A stretch of 5,526 bases of DNA from Bacillus sp. (in: firmicutes) (GTDB lineage: Bacteria; Bacillota; Bacilli; Bacillales; Cytobacillaceae): the NCBI GenBank assembly GCA_003457145.1, contig DMSR01000443.1, positions 1 through 5,526 of the forward strand, written 5' to 3'. The notes beneath the pieces are model-generated. The model did no database searches, was not told the origin of the DNA, and was given only the letters and a program-made list of their open reading frames with translations. The position numbers and the translations under genes are program-made. Positions 1-5,526 of this stretch are shown here, piece by piece (position 1 is the first letter of the stretch; every line of letters starts with the position of its first letter).

Positions 1-678
1 TCTTCTAACGATTGAAAGTATTCCTTCTGACTCGATAGCAGCCATGGAATAAACAGCAACACCATTTTCGATCGTAAAATCATGGTATTTCTTCGCATTG
101 GCAAAATCCCGTATTCCTATTTGGACAAGGTGTTCTCCTTTGATCAGACCTCCTTCAATCAGGCTTCTGAATGGAGTACCGTTTGTCCTCCCACCATCTT
201 CGAGATTGCGGACATCATGATGTGCATCCCATTGAATTACCCCTATCCTGCCGAATTTCTCCTGGAACGCCCTAATGGACGGAAAACTGACACCATGGTC
301 CCCTCCTAGCATGATATACCTTTCACATGCCTTCTTTTCAATCATCTCTTTGACGCTTATATAGAGCCGCTCAAGAGTTTCATCTGTGTTTGTTGGATGT
401 GTTATCACATCTCCAAAGTCAATGATACTAATATCATCAAAGTCTTGATCCCTTTGACCTGAGAAAGTCGAATAACCGCTTAAACATGCCCGAATTGTTT
501 TTGGCGCTTCGGCTGCCTGGGAGAGCGAAATAGAAGATTTTGAAAAAGGGAGACCAATAAGACCGACCTTGCCTCTTTCTCCTTCTGAGTAAGTAACTAC
601 ACATTCATTCACTTTAGTTACAAACCGGTCCTTAAATACCGGTGCTTTTCCTGGCTGAAGAAAACTAAATTTTCCCAT
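1..678 (-). CDS. hutG: Formiminoglutamase HutG, 3' part cut off by the window edge
   Basis: Hydrolyses N-formimino-L-glutamate to L-glutamate and formamide, the last step of histidine breakdown; expected to be cytosolic and manganese-dependent. The frame stays open for 226 codons from the ATG at 678 to the window edge. Bacillus HutG proteins are about 320 residues, so roughly 90 are missing. Arginase/ureohydrolase signatures are visible: GGDHG at residues 125-129 (metal ligand H128) and DAHHD at 151-155 (metal-binding D151, H153, D155), followed by VRNLEDGG and NGTPF, typical of formiminoglutamases. The second aspartate cluster (DxDxxDP-like) would lie in the missing part. The start is 4 bases after the hutI stop. 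Its ribosome binding site GGGGGAG (693-687), 8 bases before the ATG, lies inside the last hutI codons, which suggests translational coupling. H128 is notable because some formiminoglutamases carry Asn there. Family and position in hut make the call secure. Confidence 0.95.
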   Translation of the reverse strand, partial: MGKFSFLQPGKAPVFKDRFVTKVNECVVTYSEGERGKVGLIGLPFSKSSISLSQAAEAPKTIRACLSGYSTFSGQRDQDFDDISIIDFGDVITHPTNTDETLERLYISVKEMIEKKACERYIMLGGDHGVSFPSIRAFQEKFGRIGVIQWDAHHDVRNLEDGGRTNGTPFRSLIEGGLIKGEHLVQIGIRDFANAKKYHDFTIENGVAVYSMAAIESEGILSIVRR

Positions 679-682
679 GTGG

Positions 683-1963
<1,281 letters not shown>

Positions 1964-1973
1964 TTATTTATTT

Positions 1974-2024
1974 TTAAGTGTATGAAGTCTGCCATTGTTC
2001 ATTCCACTTGGAAATGGATACCAT
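1974..2024 (-). CDS. Possible 16-residue ORF between hutU and hutI
   Basis: An ATG at 2024-2022 opens 16 codons (MVSISKWNEQWQTSYT) ending in TAA at 1976-1974. AGGAG at 2037-2033 sits 8 bases before the ATG, which is ideal spacing, so ribosomes could load here. I do not recognise the peptide; it has no membrane segment or known motif. An overlapping 22-codon frame starts at 2032 and ends at 1964, but its ATG abuts the AGGAG with no spacer, so it is less likely to be used. This could be a real small ORF, a leader affecting hutI translation, or a chance site in a spacer. Only the ORF and its ribosome binding site are seen; function is unknown. Confidence 0.25.
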   Translation of the reverse strand: MVSISKWNEQWQTSYT

Positions 2025-2026
2025 TT
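2012..2026 (-). repeat. Small perfect hairpin in the hutU-hutI spacer
   Basis: On the minus strand AAATGG-TAT-CCATTT can form a 6-bp stem with a 3-base loop. It holds the ATG of the 16-codon ORF. It is AT-rich and has no U-tract, so it is not an intrinsic terminator. It may be chance, or a weak processing or stability element in the operon mRNA. Confidence 0.35.
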
Positions 2027-2054
2027 AACCATCTCCTAAATTTTCAGGTTTCCT

Positions 2055-3716
2055 TCACGGGAGCATCGGAATGTCGACACCTTTTTCCTTCGCTGTTTCG
2101 ATTGCTTTATCATAACCAGCGTCCGCATGACGGACTATCCCCATTCCGGGATCAGTAGTCAGTACTCTTCTTAGGCGTTCTTCAGCTAGTTCGGTGCCGT
2201 CAGCGACTACGACCATTCCTGCATGCAAGGAATAACCCATGCCTACTCCGCCTCCATGATGGACAGAGATCCATGAGCCGCCGGCCGCAACGTTTACAAG
2301 GGCATTCAATATTGCCCAATCGCCAACTGCATCACTTCCATCCTTCATCGACTCCGTCTCACGGTTAGGTGAGGCGACTGATCCGCTATCCAAGTGGTCC
2401 CGTCCAATGACGATCGGAGCCTTCAGTTCACCACTGCGGACCAATTCATTTATTGCAAGACCCATCTTCATTCGTTCTCCGTAACCAAGCCAGCAAATAC
2501 GGGAAGGCAGTCCCTGGAACTCCACTTTTTCCTGAGCCATATCAATCCAGCGCCGGAGTGGCTCGTTCTCCGGGAAAAGCTCCTTGATCAGCGCATCTCT
2601 ACGGTGAATGTCAGCAGGGTCGCCTGAAAGAGCTGCCCATCGGAAAGGACCTTTGCCTTCACAGAATAGCGGCCTGATATAGGCTGGTACAAAACCGGGG
2701 AAATCAAAGGCATGCGCTTCGCCATTGTCCTTAGCAACTTGGCGGATGTTATTGCCGTAGTCAAAAGTGACAGCACCCCTGCGCTGATATTCAAGCATGG
2801 ATTCAACATGCTTTACCATAGATAATGAGGATTGTTTCACATATTCCCTTGGATCCCGGTTACGCAGTTCAGCGGCTTCCCCTAGTGAAAGACCTACCGG
2901 AATGTAACCATTCAATGGATCATGAGCTGAGGTCTGGTCCGTAACGATTTCGACCTTAAAGTTCCTTTGAAGCAATTCGAGATGAACTTCTGCCGCATTT
3001 CCTACAAGCCCAATAGACAATGCTTGACCTTTATGCTTCGCTTCCTTCGCCCATTCCATTGCCTCATCGGTTGAATGTGTCATCCTGTCGCAATAGCGTG
3101 TATCAAGTCGTTTTTGTATCCGATCAGGGTCGATTTCGACAGCGATACAGACACCGCCGTTCATTGTTACTGCCAGCGGCTGAGCCCCTCCCATCCCTCC
3201 AAGTCCAGCTGTCAGCGTTATTGTATTTTTCAACGACCCGCCGAAATGCTGTCTCGCAACCTCTGCGAATGTTTCATACGTCCCTTGCAATATTCCCTGA
3301 GAACCAATGTATATCCAGCTTCCCGCAGTCATTTGGCCATACATCATAAGTCCTTTTTTATCGAGTTCGTGGAAATGATCCCAATTCGCCCATTTTGGTA
3401 CCAATACAGAATTGGATAATAAAACTCGTGGTGCAGCCCTATGTGTTTTAAAAACCGCAACCGGCTTGCCGGATTGGATCAGCATTGTTTCGTCATTTTC
3501 CAATCTGCGAAGCGTTTCAACAATTGCATCAAAGGCTTCCCAGTTTCGTGCTGCTTTACCGATTCCGCCGTATACAACAAGATCTTCCGGCTTTTCAGCG
3601 ACCTCGGGATCTAAATTGTTATAGAGCATCCTTAATGCTGCTTCCTGCTCCCATCCTTTACATTCAAGCTCTAGACCCTTCTTTGCTTTAATGTTCCTTT
3701 TTGCTTCGATTGTCAT
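2055..3716 (-). CDS. hutU: Urocanate hydratase (urocanase) HutU
   Basis: Converts urocanate and water to 4-imidazolone-5-propionate, the second step of histidine degradation, using tightly bound NAD+ as an electrophile; a cytosolic homodimer in the family. The protein has 553 residues, matching the usual 550-560. The urocanase signature [16 protein letters not shown] is complete at residues 400-415, with the essential cysteine at C408. A glycine-rich [10 protein letters not shown] (171-180) fits the NAD-binding region, and TDQTSAHDP (259-267) and [18 protein letters not shown] (438-455) are further conserved blocks. The frame stays open upstream to a TTG at 3791, but the ATG at 3716 is chosen: it has a strong ribosome binding site and family alignment begins there. 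The gene lies 98 bp after hutH and 127 bp before hutI. There is no frameshift or missing motif. Confidence 0.98.
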   Translation of the reverse strand: MTIEAKRNIKAKKGLELECKGWEQEAALRMLYNNLDPEVAEKPEDLVVYGGIGKAARNWEAFDAIVETLRRLENDETMLIQSGKPVAVFKTHRAAPRVLLSNSVLVPKWANWDHFHELDKKGLMMYGQMTAGSWIYIGSQGILQGTYETFAEVARQHFGGSLKNTITLTAGLGGMGGAQPLAVTMNGGVCIAVEIDPDRIQKRLDTRYCDRMTHSTDEAMEWAKEAKHKGQALSIGLVGNAAEVHLELLQRNFKVEIVTDQTSAHDPLNGYIPVGLSLGEAAELRNRDPREYVKQSSLSMVKHVESMLEYQRRGAVTFDYGNNIRQVAKDNGEAHAFDFPGFVPAYIRPLFCEGKGPFRWAALSGDPADIHRRDALIKELFPENEPLRRWIDMAQEKVEFQGLPSRICWLGYGERMKMGLAINELVRSGELKAPIVIGRDHLDSGSVASPNRETESMKDGSDAVGDWAILNALVNVAAGGSWISVHHGGGVGMGYSLHAGMVVVADGTELAEERLRRVLTTDPGMGIVRHADAGYDKAIETAKEKGVDIPMLP

Positions 3717-3724
3717 ATTTTCCA

Positions 3725-3731
3725 CTCCTTT
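3725..3731 (-). promoter_or_regulatory. Ribosome binding site fixing the hutU start
   Basis: AAAGGAG on the minus strand lies 8 bases before the ATG at 3716. No comparable site precedes the upstream in-frame TTG at 3791, so this site settles the start and removes 25 spurious residues. Confidence 0.9.
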
Positions 3732-3762
3732 AGTTTCTATTCCTGCCTGGCTCTTTTTGTAC

Positions 3763-3791
3763 ACCGTATGGGTTGTGCGAATTTTCGTCAA
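3763..3791 (-). promoter_or_regulatory. Weak candidate internal promoter in the hutH-hutU gap
   Basis: On the minus strand TTGACG (3791-3786) matches the sigma-A -35 box at 5 of 6 positions. After a 17-base spacer comes TACGGT (3768-3763), which matches the -10 box only at the key T1, A2 and T6. The predicted start would fall about 40 bases before the hutU ATG. Spacing is right but the -10 is poor, so this may be chance. A known hut promoter would instead be expected upstream of hutP, outside the window. Confidence 0.22.
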
Positions 3792-3814
3792 AATACTGCT
3801 CTATTAAAATTAAG

Positions 3815-5344
3815 CTATGATACAAGGTTCCTCTCATTCTTAGCTATAGCTGTCCACAGTCTATCATTATTTTTTTTTAGCCAGTCAGCCAATCTTTCAA
3901 TATCTTCAGAGAAAATGCGATCTTCTGTAATTGAGGGAACTATATTTCTGGCATCTTCATAAAAAGATCTCGTCTGCGGCGCCATCTTTTCTATTCCTCG
4001 ATATTGGACTGCCTGCAATGCACAAATACACTCAATCGCCAGAACACGCCGCGCATTCTGGATGATGCTAAAAGCATGTCGAGCAGCAATCGTTCCCATG
4101 CTGACATGGTCCTCCTGATTAGCCGAGGAGGGGATTGAATCCACGCTTGCCGGATGGGCTAGCGTTTTATTTTCCGAGACGAGTGATGCTGCACTGTACT
4201 GCATGATCATCGCACCAGATTGCAACCCTGGCTGAGGGCTCAAGAATGGCGGCAGGTCATTTAATTGCGGGTTAACAAGACGTTCAATTCTCCGCTCAGA
4301 AATGCTGGCAAATTCCGCCATAGCAATTTTCATAAAATCCATAGCTATCGCGATAGGCTGGCCATGGAAATTCCCTCCGGATATCACCGTTTCGCCTCCA
4401 TCGAAAATTAATGGGTTATCAGTGGCTGCGTTCATTTCAATTTCTAGTTTTTCTTTCACATAATCAAGTGCCTGCCAGGAAGCTCCGTGGACCTGTGGGA
4501 TACATCTTAATGAGTATGCATCCTGAACACGCTTTTCACCCTGTCTGGTTGTCAGCTGGCTCCCATTCAATAAATCCCTCATACGCTCGGCTACATCCAT
4601 TTGCTGCTGGTATCCTCTCGCTTCGTGGACTGCAGGGTGGAAAGCATCAATAATACCCTCCAGCCCTTCCATAGTGAGAGCCGCTATCCATTCTGACTGG
4701 CAGGCTAAATCATTTGCCTCGATCCAGTTCACTACCCCCATTGCCGTCATGGCCTGTGTTCCGTTAATCAAAGCCAAACCTTCTTTCGCCTGCAATACGA
4801 CTGGCTCAAGCCCTTCTTGCTTATACGCTTCCTCAGTTGGACAAATCTTTCCATTGTAATAAACTTTTCCTTCACCAAGTAAAACAAGGGCAAGATGGGA
4901 AAGCGGTGCCAGGTCTCCTGAAGCACCAAGGGAACCTTGCTGAGGTACTACCGGATGAATATGTGAATTCAATAATGTTGATAACCTCTCTACAATTATC
5001 GGCCTTATTCCAGAAAAGCCCTTTATCAGAGCATTAAGCCGCAGCAGGACCATCGCCCTTGAAACAACTTCTGGAAACGGCTCGCCGACACCACATGCAT
5101 GAGACCTGATCAAGTTTAATTGCAATGCATTTACGTCCTGTTCATTGATGATTACATCGCTGAATTTTCCAAACCCGGTATTAATTCCATAAATAGTACG
5201 CTTTTCAGCTACGATTTTTTCAACTGCAGACCGGCTATCAATGACTTTTCGCATGCTTTCTGGGCTGATCGTTACGATTTCTCCCTGATAACAAACTCGC
5301 TTAATCTGCTCCAAAGTTAATGTTGAACCTGTTAAATCAACCAT
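3815..5344 (-). CDS. hutH: Histidine ammonia-lyase (histidase) HutH
   Basis: Removes ammonia from L-histidine to give trans-urocanate, the first and committed step of the pathway; a cytosolic homotetramer in the family. The protein has 509 residues, as expected (about 508-510). The self-made electrophile MIO comes from A141-S142-G143 inside [14 protein letters not shown]. Other active-site residues of the family are present: Y52 and G53 (YGINTGFG), H82, N194, Q274, Y277, R280, F326 and E411 (NQEDHVSMG). The ATG at 5344 is chosen because it follows a strong ribosome binding site and gives the family length. A longer in-frame opening from a TTG at 5443 would read through the terminator hairpin and is rejected. 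It is the first enzyme gene after hutP and is likely controlled by HutP antitermination through the hairpin at 5371-5420. Confidence 0.98.
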   Translation of the reverse strand: MVDLTGSTLTLEQIKRVCYQGEIVTISPESMRKVIDSRSAVEKIVAEKRTIYGINTGFGKFSDVIINEQDVNALQLNLIRSHACGVGEPFPEVVSRAMVLLRLNALIKGFSGIRPIIVERLSTLLNSHIHPVVPQQGSLGASGDLAPLSHLALVLLGEGKVYYNGKICPTEEAYKQEGLEPVVLQAKEGLALINGTQAMTAMGVVNWIEANDLACQSEWIAALTMEGLEGIIDAFHPAVHEARGYQQQMDVAERMRDLLNGSQLTTRQGEKRVQDAYSLRCIPQVHGASWQALDYVKEKLEIEMNAATDNPLIFDGGETVISGGNFHGQPIAIAMDFMKIAMAEFASISERRIERLVNPQLNDLPPFLSPQPGLQSGAMIMQYSAASLVSENKTLAHPASVDSIPSSANQEDHVSMGTIAARHAFSIIQNARRVLAIECICALQAVQYRGIEKMAPQTRSFYEDARNIVPSITEDRIFSEDIERLADWLKKNNDRLWTAIAKNERNLVS

Positions 5345-5353
5345 TGATGTTAA

Positions 5354-5359
5354 CCTCCT
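5354..5359 (-). promoter_or_regulatory. Ribosome binding site fixing the hutH start
   Basis: A full AGGAGG on the minus strand lies 9 bases before the hutH ATG. It is outside the terminator hairpin, so hutH translation should be free once transcription passes the hairpin. Confidence 0.9.
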
Positions 5360-5370
5360 ATAAAAATGAG

Positions 5371-5420
5371 TAAAATAAAAAGGAGACGATAATGGCATGG
5401 CTGCACCATCATCGCCTCCT
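5371..5420 (-). terminator. Intrinsic terminator (attenuator) between hutP and hutH
   Basis: Read on the minus strand, 5419-5406 pairs with 5395-5382 as a 14-bp stem, including two G-U pairs. It extends to 15 bp with A5420-U5381. The loop is 10 bases (5405-5396). A U-rich run (UUUUU-A-UUUU) follows at 5381-5372. This is a classic Rho-independent terminator placed inside an operon, before all the catabolic genes. In B. subtilis the hut operon has a terminator at this same place that is overcome when HutP binds the RNA with L-histidine and a divalent metal ion. The same role is inferred here. Confidence 0.92.
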
Positions 5421-5436
5421 AATGACTTTTGGACTA
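5419..5436 (-). promoter_or_regulatory. Candidate HutP binding site: three NAG triplets
   Basis: Just before the terminator the transcript carries UAG (5436-5434), AAG (5428-5426) and UAG (5421-5419), separated by 5 and 4 bases. HutP is known to bind clusters of NAG triplets with 4-base spacers. The first spacer is therefore one base too long. The A and G of the last triplet are also the first bases of the terminator stem, so a bound HutP would compete with stem closing. I see no second clear triplet cluster downstream, although B. subtilis has two. Confidence 0.55.
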
Positions 5437-5451
5437 TAGGCAATGTAAAAA

Positions 5452-5526
5452 CTATATATCATTTATTCCCAGACCGACTGCCTCATGTTCGGAACCTTTC
5501 ACTGGTGCACCAATCGTTCCATAAAA
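5452..5526 (-). CDS. hutP: HutP antiterminator, C-terminal 24 residues only
   Basis: HutP is the histidine-responsive RNA-binding protein that lets RNA polymerase pass the hut terminator. Only the last 24 codons and a TAG stop (5454-5452) are in the window; the rest lies beyond the right edge. The tail reads [10 protein letters not shown] then [13 protein letters not shown] and matches the end of Bacillus HutP as I remember it. That includes the His in EHE, eleventh from the C-terminus, equivalent to H138, a metal ligand needed for histidine-dependent activation. The gene is 107 bp upstream of hutH with the terminator between them. The match is short but distinctive, and the neighbours agree. 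Confidence 0.92.
   Translation of the reverse strand, partial: FYGTIGAPVKGSEHEAVGLGINDI

Noticed and set aside
82..309. Plus-strand 75-codon open frame opposite hutG.
   Set aside because: It lies wholly within the conserved arginase-family coding region on the other strand and shows no recognisable protein features.
484..500. Weak cre-like sequence in hutG centred on ACCGCTTAAA.
   Set aside because: It lacks the leading TG and has about three mismatches to the catabolite-responsive element consensus. Its location late in the operon gives no support.
3020..3419. Two overlapping plus-strand open frames of about 110 codons opposite hutU.
   Set aside because: They lie antisense to a strongly conserved enzyme, overlap each other, resemble no family I know and have no convincing ribosome binding site. 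They are shadows of hutU codon bias.
3717..3791. A 25-residue N-terminal extension of HutU from a TTG at 3791.
   Set aside because: There is no ribosome binding site before it, and urocanase similarity begins near the ATG at 3716, which has AAAGGAG at good spacing.
5345..5443. A 33-residue N-terminal extension of HutH from an in-frame TTG at 5443.
   Set aside because: It would be translated through the terminator hairpin and has no family match. The ATG at 5344 has a full AGGAGG and gives the normal histidase length.

Overview
The window is an almost complete histidine-utilisation (hut) operon of the Bacillus type, read entirely on the minus strand. From right to left (5' to 3' of the transcript) it holds the last 24 codons of hutP, an intrinsic terminator with a candidate HutP binding site, hutH, hutU, hutI, and the first 226 codons of hutG, which runs off the left edge. 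The HutP tail and the order hutP-hutH-hutU-hutI-hutG point to a Bacillaceae host. AGGAGG-type ribosome binding sites, a TTG start and moderate-to-low GC agree with this. The proteins resemble those I remember from B. subtilis but are not identical to them, so I do not name a species.

Together the genes encode the four-step route from L-histidine to L-glutamate. HutH removes ammonia to give urocanate. HutU hydrates urocanate to imidazolone-propionate. HutI opens the ring to N-formimino-L-glutamate. HutG hydrolyses this to glutamate and formamide. All four enzymes keep the catalytic motifs visible here, so the pathway looks functional.

Layout: 5452-5526 is the hutP 3' end. 5345-5451 is the regulatory gap, with a 15-bp terminator hairpin and U-tract, preceded by three NAG triplets of the kind HutP binds. 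3815-5344 is hutH. 3717-3814 is a 98-bp gap with a good hutU ribosome binding site and a weak possible internal promoter. 2055-3716 is hutU. 1928-2054 is a 127-bp gap with a possible 16-codon ORF and a small hairpin. 683-1927 is hutI, with a TTG start. 1-678 is hutG, starting 4 bases after the hutI stop. The histidine permease gene that often follows in Bacillus, the main promoter and most of hutP lie outside the window.

I found no mobile element, CRISPR array, tRNA or rRNA, and no sign of a previously undescribed system. The points most worth following are the HutP-responsive attenuator and the unexplained hutU-hutI gap.
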